Made by a program: the position numbers and the translations under genes. Positions 8,828 through 18,204 of a DNA stretch of 64,000 bases are shown here, piece after piece; the first letter of the stretch is position 1; each line of letters begins with the position of its first letter. The notes under the pieces were generated by a model. The model ran no database searches. It had not been told where the DNA came from and saw only the letters and a list, made by a program, of their open reading frames with translations. The stretch is from Hungatella sp. UBA7603 (GTDB taxonomy: Bacteria; Bacillota; Clostridia; Lachnospirales; Lachnospiraceae): the NCBI GenBank assembly GCA_002478865.1, contig DLJZ01000004.1, positions 1 through 64,000 of the forward strand, written 5' to 3'.

Positions 8828-9634
8828 TTAAATACTCACCTGCTGTCCACCAGGAATCTGGATCAGAGCCAAATCCACGCTGATCCAGACGCTGGTGGCC
8901 GAAGGATTATATACCATATCCCCATCTATGCTGTATTTTAGAGAAGCAGCAGCATTCATATAATCTACGATTTCAATATTGGTGGCATACCAAATATCAT
9001 CTCTGCCTCCCACCATGCGGCAGAAATCTTCCATCAGCTCCCAGTTATTATCTCTTGGAAATTCAAAGCTGTGTCCCCACACGTACATCATGTATAGATA
9101 CTGTGATTTAAAAAGCTCCACAAAGCGTGCTCCATTTTCCAGAAGATTGTGATTGTGATGGCAGGTTGATTTCCATTTCAGATAATTTTCCGGCATGCCA
9201 AAACCATCCGTGCTCCCCACCACTCTGCAATATTCAATGCCAAGCCCTGGGAGCATATCTACAATTTCCTCGGTATAGGAACCGTTTGGATAAGACATGC
9301 CCCGAACCGGATATCCTGCCGCCCGCTCCAAAGCTCTTCTATCTTCTAGGACCTGGAGAGCCACCTGTGGAAGGGGACATCTGGCTATGGTTGGGTGAAG
9401 TACGGTATGGCAGGCAATTTCATGCCCTTTGTAAACTTCGCTCCACTCTTCCGGCTTTAAGCGGTTTTCCAGGTCTGTAAGGCCGGAATTTACATGAAAC
9501 GTTGCCTTGATCCCACTGGCGTTAAAAATCTCCACCAGCCGTTTATCCTCTACCCGTCCATCGTCATAACTCATCGTAAGAACCTTATGCTTTCCTCCCG
9601 GAAAACAAGTGTATATATTTTTCAATGCTCCCAT
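8828..9634 (-). CDS. NodB-type polysaccharide deacetylase, cytoplasmic
   Basis: A 268-residue protein with the carbohydrate-esterase-4 (NodB) fold. Motif 1 is SYDDG (residues 22-26, acid pair D24-D25), motif 2 is HTVLH (H76, H80; metal ligands), and motif 3 is MSYPNGSY. No signal peptide or anchor is present, unlike cell-wall deacetylases. The ATG overlaps the stop of the GH105 gene (TAATG), so it is co-translated with it as the last gene of the rhamnogalacturonan cluster. The context suggests de-esterification or deacetylation of imported pectic oligosaccharides, but the substrate is not known. It ends one base from mntP. Confidence 0.85.
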   Translation of the reverse strand: MGALKNIYTCFPGGKHKVLTMSYDDGRVEDKRLVEIFNASGIKATFHVNSGLTDLENRLKPEEWSEVYKGHEIACHTVLHPTIARCPLPQVALQVLEDRRALERAAGYPVRGMSYPNGSYTEEIVDMLPGLGIEYCRVVGSTDGFGMPENYLKWKSTCHHNHNLLENGARFVELFKSQYLYMMYVWGHSFEFPRDNNWELMEDFCRMVGGRDDIWYATNIEIVDYMNAAASLKYSIDGDMVYNPSATSVWISVDLALIQIPGGQQVSI

Positions 9635-10683
9635 TATAATGCTCCGTCCCCTGCGATATTTTCATAATTTAAAACTGCTGCAAAGAAGGCAAGTGCCATT
9701 CCCTGACCCCAGCCCTGTATCCACTTTTTCGATATATTCCGGTAACCATCCCGGTCTTTCATCACTGCGGTTCCACCAGATACCTCAGTCAATCTGCCAT
9801 CTGGTGCTATATGAGAGAGCACTCCTTTTATGGATTTATCAATATACTTAATATGTAAAGGATTTCCCTTTAAGGTCATGGCTGCGGCTATCCCGGCAGA
9901 AGCTGACAACTCTTCATAGGACTCTTCATCATTAAGTAACGTCCTCCATAGACCGTGCTCTGTCTGCAATAACTTAAGAGCTGATAATTGCTCATTTAAA
10001 CTGCCAACGATTTCTAAGTACTGAGGATACAGATAACATTCCGGCAGAATAAGACCTACCTTACTCATGGTATAAGCCGCCCAGCAATTTGCTCTGCCCC
10101 AGTAAAATCCTGACATATGATCTTTTGTGATGTTGTTGTAGCCATGATACCATAATCCAGTTTTTTCATCCTGCAGATATTGAATGTGCCAGTAATACTG
10201 ATTTAGGGCGTCCGAGATCAACTCCTCATCCTTTGTCATGACTCCTACCCTTAAAAGGAAGAATGCTGCCATAAAAAGAGTATCTGCCCAGCACTGTTCA
10301 GGAAAGTCATTGGATGCGGATACCGTATGCTGTAGCACCTGATCCCCAAAGCGAAGGGCATCCGTTCTTAGATACTCTACTTTAGAACGTATGATGTCCA
10401 GATAAGCTTCCTCTTTAGTCGCTTCATAAAGAGTGATCAGGCAGTGTCCCATGGCACAAGTATTCACCGTCCACACCGGAAGTCCTAGATCAATGAGTTC
10501 ATCCACACGCTCCTTTAAAAAATCCAGATACTCCTCCTTTTTCGTAATCTCATACGCTTCTGCAATGCCGTAATAAGCCACACCACAAGGCCAGTCCCAG
10601 GACATATCCATTCGTTTAGTCCGTTCCACGATTCGGTCCATGGACTCAACAATGATTGCTTTGTCAAAATTTAATTTCCCCAT
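9634..10683 (-). CDS. GH105 unsaturated rhamnogalacturonyl hydrolase (YesR/YteR-like)
   Basis: A 349-residue (alpha/alpha)6-barrel enzyme. The catalytic-acid region is QCWADTLFMAAFF, with D134 the expected general acid, and the WGRANCW segment (195-201) is typical of GH105. The enzyme hydrates and releases the 4,5-unsaturated galacturonyl residue left at the non-reducing end by rhamnogalacturonan lyases. No signal peptide, so it acts in the cytoplasm on imported disaccharides. A GGAGGG site precedes the ATG, 3 bases after the lyase-esterase gene, and its stop overlaps the deacetylase start. B. subtilis YesR and YteR occupy the same role in the yes/yte clusters. Confidence 0.93.
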   Translation of the reverse strand: MGKLNFDKAIIVESMDRIVERTKRMDMSWDWPCGVAYYGIAEAYEITKKEEYLDFLKERVDELIDLGLPVWTVNTCAMGHCLITLYEATKEEAYLDIIRSKVEYLRTDALRFGDQVLQHTVSASNDFPEQCWADTLFMAAFFLLRVGVMTKDEELISDALNQYYWHIQYLQDEKTGLWYHGYNNITKDHMSGFYWGRANCWAAYTMSKVGLILPECYLYPQYLEIVGSLNEQLSALKLLQTEHGLWRTLLNDEESYEELSASAGIAAAMTLKGNPLHIKYIDKSIKGVLSHIAPDGRLTEVSGGTAVMKDRDGYRNISKKWIQGWGQGMALAFFAAVLNYENIAGDGAL

Positions 10684-10686
10684 AAT

Positions 10687-13600
10687 TTATCCCTCCATAT
10701 TTCTTTCCATTATATATGTTTTTATATGATCTGCCAATATCCCAGCGTAACAGTCGGCTCCTTTTTCGGATAGATGAACCTGATCTTCAATGTAGAGCTC
10801 CAGGGCATTTTTCTCCCCTATTTTTGTACAATGGGAAAGAGTCTTGGAATACAAATCCACAAAGAGAATCTTCTCCCGTTTTGCAAAAAGTTCCATCTCC
10901 TTACCATACTCCGGTAGAACTTTTTCAATTTCTCCTCTCTCACCTTCTTTGCTCTCTCTGGTAGGGCAGATGCAGACTGGAGAGATTAATATAGGTTTTG
11001 CTCCCTGTTCTCTTGCTGCTGTTACATAGAGGTTTAGGAAGCTTGAAAATTCGGACAAAGGCACGTAACGCTCTGGTTTACTTGCAGACGCATCGTTATG
11101 TCCAAACTGAATTAGAAGATAGTCTCCTTCCTTTATTCTGGTCTTTATATCATCGAGACGTCCTTCCTTTAGAAAGCTTTTAGAGGACCGTCCTGCCATG
11201 GCGCAGTTATCTACGATCATATGTCTGCTTTCATACCAGGTTTCATTGGAAAAACTGGAGGTCTTCTGTTTATGAATCTCATAAAGGTTGAAAGGATCCA
11301 GATGAGGAAGAAGCTTTTCACCGATCCCAGTGGTTTTCTTATCCTTACTCCAATAGGTCTGATTGGTGGAATCCCCAGCAATAAAAAAAGTGGGCTTGCG
11401 CTTCATATAGGGGAGCACTCTGCTAAAATCCATATCTGACCCATAGTAAAACTTGGGATAACAAGGTTGGTTATAGCAGTTATTCTGCCATGCCACACCA
11501 CAACGGTACTGGGTATCATGCATCAAGGTAAAGAGCTTATGATCCGTAACCTGGGTATTGGTATAGATTCGAATGGCACTGCTGTCTTCTGTCCGCAATA
11601 GAATTTCTTCCCGGAAGTCACCAAAGATATCAGCCACCAGACACGGGTTTCCCTTGGTTCCATTGTTGGTCAAAGTATGTAAGGGATTTAACATGACCTT
11701 ATGAGTAAAGTCATTAATGACCCCAGTGGGAGTCTGCTTTAAGTAATCTTCTCCATCTGTAATCTGGGTGCTTAAATCAGAGGCCCATCGAATGGACATA
11801 TTGGTACCAAGCGTCTCCTTTTTTAACAGCTTACCATGACAGTCATACGTACCGATTCCATTGACCCAGCACTGCAATCCTCTTGCCTCTGGGATCACAT
11901 CTCCCACCATACATCTTCCTAAATCCTTATTGGCAAATTCGCCAAATATCACTTCTCCATTTTCGGCATCTCTAAGGGCATAACCATAGGGCGCCTGTTT
12001 GGCTCCTTCAAACACATTAAATATCTCAAAGCCTGGACGGTCAGGGTCAATATCTGCTACATGCATGGCATCTCCATGCCCAAGCTTTGCCTCTCTTTTA
12101 TCTGGCAGCTTATCCCTGGAGCTGTAAAGCAAACTTCCATCATGATTGATGCAAGCTGCTCCATAGATAATCTCCATACAGCCATCTCCGTCCACATCAC
12201 AGACGGATAAGGAATGATTGCCCTGTCCGGCAAGGGTTCCGTATACGGGATCGCTTCCCACTCCCTCGTGTGGATCATCGCAAAATGGATTATTCATCGG
12301 TACAAATCCGCTGTCAACGGACCATACGTTGCGAAACTTATTATCAAAAAACTCATAGGCTGCTATGGTGGCTCTGGTGTAATATCCCCGGCAGATGATC
12401 AGGTAAGGCCGCTTCCCATCTAAGTAAGACACTCCAGATAAAAACCGGTCTACCCGGTTGCAGGGCTCAATTCGTTTTCCGGAATAGTCACCCCATAAAA
12501 GTCCGTCATCTACCCGTTCAAAGGGAAATGGTATGGTTTCTACCTCTCTTCCATCTCCAGAAAACATGGTCAGATACTCAGCGCCCTCATAGATAAATCC
12601 TTCGAATTCCCGAAGCTTGTTTTTAGGGCTTCTCATAGGAGCATACTCATCCAGAAAGTAATCCACCAGGCGGGCTCCATCTTCCTCATTAAGAGGATAA
12701 GAGGCCATAGGTGGAATATGAAAACATTCTTCCAGGGTCCCAGGCCAGCGTCCGCTCCTTACCTCCGGATGATCCTGCCATTTACAAAATGTCTGGATGA
12801 GATGGTCTTTATAATCGGAGGAGCTGCATACATAGGAATCCTTGTGGCTGAATCCTTTTTTCACATCATCTTCTGGCATAGTGATATAAAAGGACTCTAA
12901 CTCATTCCCATCTTTTCCAAATAAAGTCATACGGGTCCCGGGGGCAGTTTTTAAGGCCAGTTCTGCCTTACCATCACCATTAAAGTCATAGCACATAAAC
13001 TGGGTATAATGAGCACCTGCTCTGATATTTGGTCCCATATCAAGGCGCCATAAAAGGGTTCCGTCAAGCTTATAGCAATCGATGTAACAAGGCCCTGTAT
13101 AACCTTTGATGGAAACGTCCTGGGAATTTGACGGATCCCATTTTACAAGGTATTCGTATTCCCCATCTCCGTCTACATCTCCTATGGACATATCATTGGC
13201 AGAGTAGGTGTAGGTTTCTCCCTTTGGTGTGACCCCGGAAGCAGGCTTTCTTATTGGAATGTCTAAATAGTCCTGATCCCATGCTCCTACAGGATCACAA
13301 GCTTTGTATTCCCTTCCATTTAATACAGGTGCAACCTGATATCGGTCAGACTGGCTTCCTTCCCGGTCCAAGTAATTGGTGCTCTCAGACACTCTTGCCA
13401 GGGCTTTCCCTTCTCGGTATAGGATAAATTCGACTCCGGTGAGCCCTTGTTTCTTTTCATCATATCCCGTAACTTCTTGTAACAAGAAACGCCAGCTTAA
13501 GAAGATTCCTTCTCTTGCCTTTATTGCCACAAGTCCCCGGTTAAGAGTTTCCATCTGTTCCTCCTGGTAGTAATGAACCGGAGTCATAAAAGCCTCTTCT

Positions 13601-13830
13601 TGTTTCTCCCCTTTTTGATTTTCTATAATCACCAGGAAATAATGAGGAATACTAGTCGCCCGCATGAGCTGAAACTGCTGAATTTCTTCGGCCGTTACTT
13701 CAGCCATGAAACGATAATTCTCTTTCTCTGTCTCACGATCCGACCAATAGATTCTAGTCTTTTGGGTATCCCTTTTTACTTCCCAGGCGATGGTCACGGA
13801 TTCCTTTGAAATGGCGGTTATATTTATCAT
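10687..13830 (-). CDS. Rhamnogalacturonan lyase (PL11) fused to rhamnogalacturonan acetylesterase (CE12)
   Basis: A 1047-residue two-enzyme fusion. Residues 1-85 look like a fibronectin-III-type domain. Residues about 95-805 are a PL11 lyase of the YesW/YesX type, with GDVDGDGEYEYLVKWDPSNS (214-233) and NIRAGAHYTQF (268-278) as hallmark segments of its calcium-binding beta-propeller. Residues about 815-1047 are an SGNH esterase like YesT/YesY: GDST at about 820 (nucleophile Ser), GHND at about 909, and DQVHLS at about 1016 (Asp/His). PL11 cleaves the Rha-GalA bond of rhamnogalacturonan I by beta-elimination; CE12 removes acetyl groups from its GalA. No signal peptide is present, so both should act in the cytoplasm. 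In B. subtilis these are separate proteins. A GAGGGGAG site precedes the ATG. Confidence 0.93.
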   Translation of the reverse strand: MINITAISKESVTIAWEVKRDTQKTRIYWSDRETEKENYRFMAEVTAEEIQQFQLMRATSIPHYFLVIIENQKGEKQEEAFMTPVHYYQEEQMETLNRGLVAIKAREGIFLSWRFLLQEVTGYDEKKQGLTGVEFILYREGKALARVSESTNYLDREGSQSDRYQVAPVLNGREYKACDPVGAWDQDYLDIPIRKPASGVTPKGETYTYSANDMSIGDVDGDGEYEYLVKWDPSNSQDVSIKGYTGPCYIDCYKLDGTLLWRLDMGPNIRAGAHYTQFMCYDFNGDGKAELALKTAPGTRMTLFGKDGNELESFYITMPEDDVKKGFSHKDSYVCSSSDYKDHLIQTFCKWQDHPEVRSGRWPGTLEECFHIPPMASYPLNEEDGARLVDYFLDEYAPMRSPKNKLREFEGFIYEGAEYLTMFSGDGREVETIPFPFERVDDGLLWGDYSGKRIEPCNRVDRFLSGVSYLDGKRPYLIICRGYYTRATIAAYEFFDNKFRNVWSVDSGFVPMNNPFCDDPHEGVGSDPVYGTLAGQGNHSLSVCDVDGDGCMEIIYGAACINHDGSLLYSSRDKLPDKREAKLGHGDAMHVADIDPDRPGFEIFNVFEGAKQAPYGYALRDAENGEVIFGEFANKDLGRCMVGDVIPEARGLQCWVNGIGTYDCHGKLLKKETLGTNMSIRWASDLSTQITDGEDYLKQTPTGVINDFTHKVMLNPLHTLTNNGTKGNPCLVADIFGDFREEILLRTEDSSAIRIYTNTQVTDHKLFTLMHDTQYRCGVAWQNNCYNQPCYPKFYYGSDMDFSRVLPYMKRKPTFFIAGDSTNQTYWSKDKKTTGIGEKLLPHLDPFNLYEIHKQKTSSFSNETWYESRHMIVDNCAMAGRSSKSFLKEGRLDDIKTRIKEGDYLLIQFGHNDASASKPERYVPLSEFSSFLNLYVTAAREQGAKPILISPVCICPTRESKEGERGEIEKVLPEYGKEMELFAKREKILFVDLYSKTLSHCTKIGEKNALELYIEDQVHLSEKGADCYAGILADHIKTYIMERNMEG

Positions 13831-13847
13831 GATTCTCCCCTCTTTTA

Positions 13848-16496
13848 TTATGCTTTTCGAAAACTGTCCTTAGGCATGGCTGATACCAGTTGATCTGCTT
13901 CCATTAGGGTATGAGGAAGCTCACCCCGAATAAATTCTAAGACGCAAATTATATTAAGGCACCACTGTGCTGAAAAATTTGTGCTAATCCATGGAATTTC
14001 AATCAGCTCCTTGTGGTTTCCTTTATTACTTAGATTTATGGTCTGAAACCCATTGTGATTTTCTTCACAAATCATAGCATGAAGCAGATGAAGCCAGGTC
14101 GCTTTTGCAAGCTTCTTATCCTTTAAATACCATGCGCCATAAGCTCCCATGGTTGCTGCCATAAAGGGGAGAGAAAACTCTCTGTCCCCAATTAATCCGT
14201 TGGACTCTATTTGCTGCTGCTCCCTTGGAAGATAATAAAATCTTCCGTAATCCGCCATCATACGCTTCCACTCTTCGTCATTAATTAAATCAGCCATTTC
14301 CATAAAAATTTGGGGTGCGCCCATACAGATTTGCAGATGGGTTCCTCCTGCCGCTTTTTCTCCGATATATCTAAGATGAACGGTTTCTGGATCAAATTCA
14401 AAATCAGGCCCTGATATCAGCTTTAGAGGTGCTTTTTTAATATCCTCCATACCAACCTGGATTTTCTTTAAATACGGTTCATCTAAAAACCGTTCCCACT
14501 GGGTCAGCCAATTGGCACAGAGTGAAGACCAGTCTGGTCCGCTTCTGGCATGGCTTTTATAAACCATTTCTTCTTTTTCATAAAAATCTGCCAGCGGGTC
14601 CTTGGTAAGAAAGGTAAGTTCATTGTCTTTTAACTCTTCAAAGATATCTTCCAGACGATAATCACCTGTCATGTAGTAATAATACCGATGATGAGCGGCC
14701 ATGGCAATGCGGGCTTCCTTACAGGGGCATCCCCAATGGCGTACGTTGTGACGGGAGCCAAGTCCCTTGTATTTTCCCATATGATATACATCTACCTCGG
14801 AAGCATGACGGGTCAGCTTTTCTGCCAGAGTAAACACCTCTGACTTACCGGTCCGAAGAAAGGAAAGCCACAGCCATAACGTAGGAACTAGCTCTGTGTT
14901 GTCCCAGGCATAACCTCCCATATCATAACGCCACTGGTGCCTTTCTGTGTCATAGGTGTGCATAAAATCTCCGTAATTAAAAAGCCCATACCAGTTTCTT
15001 TGCTCCACCTCATTTTGGTAAAACTCCACTGCCCGGTCAAGCTGCTCTTCCAACCAGACCTCCATCTCCGTTTTCCCTTCTGGTAAGGACCAGTATCCAA
15101 ACGCTCTTAGCTCATGGTAATATTCTGGATCCCCCACATACTGGGCGGGATAAGTGACTGCCTTTGAAAAACTAGTTAATTCATCTTCTGTTGGAATGAG
15201 ACTGTCACGAAATGCGATGGAATACTCACTGGTGGAAGCAATTCCATATGGAGTGGCGCCTTTATAATCATAGCCTTCGTAGTAAACCTGATTATACCCT
15301 CGATCCGTGTAATGTCTAAAATCCATGGCTTCTGCACTAGGACTATATAGCCAGATGGTGGCCTCTGCCTCCTCTGTGGTCAATCCTCCAAAGGTATAAC
15401 CGGAAGGATATGTCTGCCAGAAATCCCGGATCGAACATAGAAGACTTCCGTTTTCCCCTCCAAAGGCAGCTCCTCCCATGGTTCTTTGACCATGAAGGCC
15501 CTCCAAATAACAGCAGTTGGTAGTGGAGGTTTTCTTCTTAATCAGAAAATGGCTGGGACTATCCTGACACAGGTCATACTCATCCCAAAAAGGCATATCC
15601 TGTAATACCCGGTCTACGACTTCTAGATTTTCACCTACTAATTCCAACTTCTCTCCCATCATCTGTGCCTTGTAGATTTCTGTTGGGACTCTGGGGCGCC
15701 AGGTAAGAAGCTCTGCCATGGATTCATGAAAGACTCCATGATCTCCTTCAAACATCACATGCCGGTTATACAAGTGGCCTGTCATAGGCACCAGAAGTTT
15801 TAGACCGATTCCTTTTAGAAAGTCTGTTTCCTCTTCCCCATCGTATAAAAAGGTATGGGTAAAGGTGAGTTCTTGGCTGTTAAGCCCAACGTTCATACGG
15901 ATGAGAAAAGGGATTTTTTTATCCCCATCAGAAGATACATGGATACCCCGGAATTTTATTACCGCTCTTAAAGGTCCTTTTTCCTCCAAAGAAACCTCTT
16001 CCACCATTCCCCGATAATTTATCTCTAGCTTTCCCTTTCCCTCACCTAAAGTTATGGGTTTTTCTAATTGTAAAACAGGACAGGCTTTTGCAGCCCTTTT
16101 TATCCCATTTACCTGAATCTCGTCAAAGAGGCAGTCCCCAACTCCCGGAATATGAATCTGCATAGCTCCAGCCTCTACAATATAGCCAGCTCCAGCCTTT
16201 TTTACATGAAGAGCAGACCTAGAATCTTCTAATTCTATTCTGGACGTTTCATCTACTAGCACCTGGATTTCGTTTGTTAATTCATCGGCACATGCGGTAT
16301 GTGCGGTCCATTTTACCGTACCATCTGGCCAGAATGCTGTGATTCTAGACTGCATGGAAATCGTTTTTCCATCCTCATCTTTAAGGAGATACTTGGTCTC
16401 CTTTTTACATACACCCTGCTGCCACATACAACCCCATGTGGTATAACCTGTTTTCTGCCTGTCCGCTAGATTATGAAGCTTCACCTTTACCTCCAT
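13848..16496 (-). CDS. YetA-like exo-rhamnogalacturonan lyase family protein
   Basis: About 882 residues, similar in size and sequence character to B. subtilis YetA and to the fungal exolytic rhamnogalacturonan lyase PcRGLX (PL26). There is an N-terminal beta-rich domain (residues 1 to about 260), a central helical barrel with many aromatic residues (GGYAWDNTELVPTLWLW, RHWGCPCKEARIA, HARSGPDWSSL), and a C-terminal domain. No signal peptide. The reading frame extends upstream to a TTG at 16562, but that TTG sits inside the hairpin at 16539-16576, so the ATG at 16496 (MEVKVKLHNL) is preferred although its ribosome site (AAGG) is weak. Its place between the binding protein and the PL11 fusion supports a role in degrading imported rhamnogalacturonan oligosaccharides. 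Catalytic residues were not identified. Confidence 0.78.
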   Translation of the reverse strand: MEVKVKLHNLADRQKTGYTTWGCMWQQGVCKKETKYLLKDEDGKTISMQSRITAFWPDGTVKWTAHTACADELTNEIQVLVDETSRIELEDSRSALHVKKAGAGYIVEAGAMQIHIPGVGDCLFDEIQVNGIKRAAKACPVLQLEKPITLGEGKGKLEINYRGMVEEVSLEEKGPLRAVIKFRGIHVSSDGDKKIPFLIRMNVGLNSQELTFTHTFLYDGEEETDFLKGIGLKLLVPMTGHLYNRHVMFEGDHGVFHESMAELLTWRPRVPTEIYKAQMMGEKLELVGENLEVVDRVLQDMPFWDEYDLCQDSPSHFLIKKKTSTTNCCYLEGLHGQRTMGGAAFGGENGSLLCSIRDFWQTYPSGYTFGGLTTEEAEATIWLYSPSAEAMDFRHYTDRGYNQVYYEGYDYKGATPYGIASTSEYSIAFRDSLIPTEDELTSFSKAVTYPAQYVGDPEYYHELRAFGYWSLPEGKTEMEVWLEEQLDRAVEFYQNEVEQRNWYGLFNYGDFMHTYDTERHQWRYDMGGYAWDNTELVPTLWLWLSFLRTGKSEVFTLAEKLTRHASEVDVYHMGKYKGLGSRHNVRHWGCPCKEARIAMAAHHRYYYYMTGDYRLEDIFEELKDNELTFLTKDPLADFYEKEEMVYKSHARSGPDWSSLCANWLTQWERFLDEPYLKKIQVGMEDIKKAPLKLISGPDFEFDPETVHLRYIGEKAAGGTHLQICMGAPQIFMEMADLINDEEWKRMMADYGRFYYLPREQQQIESNGLIGDREFSLPFMAATMGAYGAWYLKDKKLAKATWLHLLHAMICEENHNGFQTINLSNKGNHKELIEIPWISTNFSAQWCLNIICVLEFIRGELPHTLMEADQLVSAMPKDSFRKA

Positions 16497-16538
16497 CTGC
16501 GCCTTATGGACGCTTCCATACCTTTGTTTTCTTTCACA

Positions 16539-16576
16539 AAATAGGCGGTGCAGTCCCTGCAAAGAGTCCGCACCGC
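16539..16576 (-). terminator. Intergenic hairpin after the solute-binding-protein gene
   Basis: GGCGGTGC/GCACCGCC arms of eight perfect GC-rich pairs lie just after the stop codon of the binding-protein gene. The T run on the minus strand is weak (TATTTTGTG). It is likely a partial terminator or mRNA 3'-end stabiliser that keeps binding-protein transcripts more abundant than the enzymes downstream. Confidence 0.65.
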
Positions 16577-16586
16577 CACTTTTTAA

Positions 16587-18179
16587 CTACTTCGCAGTAT
16601 CCTGCTGATACAATTCATTGACTTCTTTTACCAACCTGTCGCCGCCACGGTCTAACCACTGTTTTGCGGCTGCATCAAAACCTGCATCATCAATCTGTCC
16701 ACAAATGTACTGAGTTCTGGCATCATCAATAATCTGTTCGATGTCAGTACCAACTTCTGCATTCACTCCGGAGTTTGCCAGATATCCAAGGGCTGGGTTA
16801 TAGATTGCAACCTTTTTATTTCTTGCAATTGCTTCTTCCTGAGCAATTGTGCTTTCCTGCTTCTCAAGAGAAGGATTGGTAGGGTTTAGATTTGGAATAT
16901 AAGCAATAACAGAATTTAATCCTACGCTTGGTGTCTGCTGAACTTCCAGCGTATTTCTCATCACGACTTTACCAGCATCATTTTTATCGTATGTAATACC
17001 TTCCAGACCGTAATCAGCAAGAACCATCATCTCATCGTCACACATCTTATCTAAAAAGTGAAGGCATTTCTTTACATCATCTTCTGTTTTTGCTCCAGCC
17101 TTTGTAATTAAGTAAAAGCCATTAAATCCGCTGGTTGCAAGAGTCTTATCATTTACTGGCCCAACTAAGGTCATGGTAGCTATTTTTGTAGGATCTACCA
17201 CTGATTTAATATCATTTTGGATATAGTAGTTCCAGATTCTTTTTGCTCCATCCATTACATCTACAAATGCGCCAGCCTCTCCCTTTTTACATGCATCTCC
17301 AAAGGTACCAGAGTCTACAGTTGCCCAGTCCTTACGGATTAGACCGTCGTCATAAATCTTCTTGATCCATTTTAATGCTTCTCTGTATTCTTTTGTCTGA
17401 TGAACCGGAACTAGTTTTCCATCTTCTTCCACCCATTTATTTCCAGTTCCAAACCAGGTCTGCATGATATCCACTGGACCAACGTATTTGGTCATCTCAA
17501 GCCCATAGGTGTCATCCTTGCCATTTCCATCGGGATCTTCAAAGGTGAATTTATAAAGCATGTTATATACATCTTCCGGTGTCTTTGGCTGCTCTGTAAT
17601 CCCTACTTTTTCTGCCCAGTCGGTGCGGTAGGAAAATCCGTAGCGGCCAATTTCTCTTGCACGGTATAGAGCGATTACTTTGCCATCTACCGTAACGGCC
17701 TTTAATACATTTGGATCAGCCTTTGAAAGGTTTGGATAGCTTTCTGAATCTTTTAAAAATTCAGTTAAATCCCAAAAAGCACCCCTTTTTGCCGCATCCA
17801 CCACATTGGCTGTTAAATCACCACTGCCAGTAACGATCATAGGCATATTATCCTTATCCATAAGAACAAGTCCAAGCTTCTCCTTGTAGGTATCATTGGC
17901 TTCTCTTCTCCATTCCACCTTGGTATTAGTGTACTCTTCGTATTTCTTAATAACCTCATCGGAATGGTCATTCTTTAACTCTGTTCCATAAAACTGAGGA
18001 GCCATAACAGAAATAGTTGCCATGCCACCCTCTGCCCCTGCCTGTGATTCCCCACTCGTTGTCTGCCCAGACTCTGTTTCTTGGGACTGTCCGGTTGTCT
18101 TACTTCCACACCCCGCAAGTAATACCATGGAACCGGCTAACGTTACTGCCATTGCTTTTTTCCATACTTTTTTCATCAT
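16587..18179 (-). CDS. Extracellular solute-binding lipoprotein (LplA/YtcQ-like)
   Basis: A 530-residue ABC-transporter substrate-binding protein. The signal peptide ends in a lipobox LLAGC with C24 as the lipidated cysteine, followed by a Ser/Thr/Gln/Glu-rich linker and a family-1 binding fold of the large LplA/YtcQ subgroup. It sits on the outer face of the membrane and delivers an oligosaccharide to the two permeases encoded upstream. There is no ATPase gene nearby, so a shared MsmX-type ATPase elsewhere is likely, as is usual for this importer type. Two adjacent ATG codons (18179, 18176) follow the GGAGAAG site; either may be used. Context points to rhamnogalacturonan-derived sugars. Confidence 0.93.
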   Translation of the reverse strand: MMKKVWKKAMAVTLAGSMVLLAGCGSKTTGQSQETESGQTTSGESQAGAEGGMATISVMAPQFYGTELKNDHSDEVIKKYEEYTNTKVEWRREANDTYKEKLGLVLMDKDNMPMIVTGSGDLTANVVDAAKRGAFWDLTEFLKDSESYPNLSKADPNVLKAVTVDGKVIALYRAREIGRYGFSYRTDWAEKVGITEQPKTPEDVYNMLYKFTFEDPDGNGKDDTYGLEMTKYVGPVDIMQTWFGTGNKWVEEDGKLVPVHQTKEYREALKWIKKIYDDGLIRKDWATVDSGTFGDACKKGEAGAFVDVMDGAKRIWNYYIQNDIKSVVDPTKIATMTLVGPVNDKTLATSGFNGFYLITKAGAKTEDDVKKCLHFLDKMCDDEMMVLADYGLEGITYDKNDAGKVVMRNTLEVQQTPSVGLNSVIAYIPNLNPTNPSLEKQESTIAQEEAIARNKKVAIYNPALGYLANSGVNAEVGTDIEQIIDDARTQYICGQIDDAGFDAAAKQWLDRGGDRLVKEVNELYQQDTAK

Positions 18180-18204
18180 AACACTTCTCCTTTTAACATT
18201 TTAT

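Noticed and set aside
16497..16562. TTG-started extension of the YetA-like protein
   Set aside because: The codons fall inside the stem-loop that follows the binding-protein gene.
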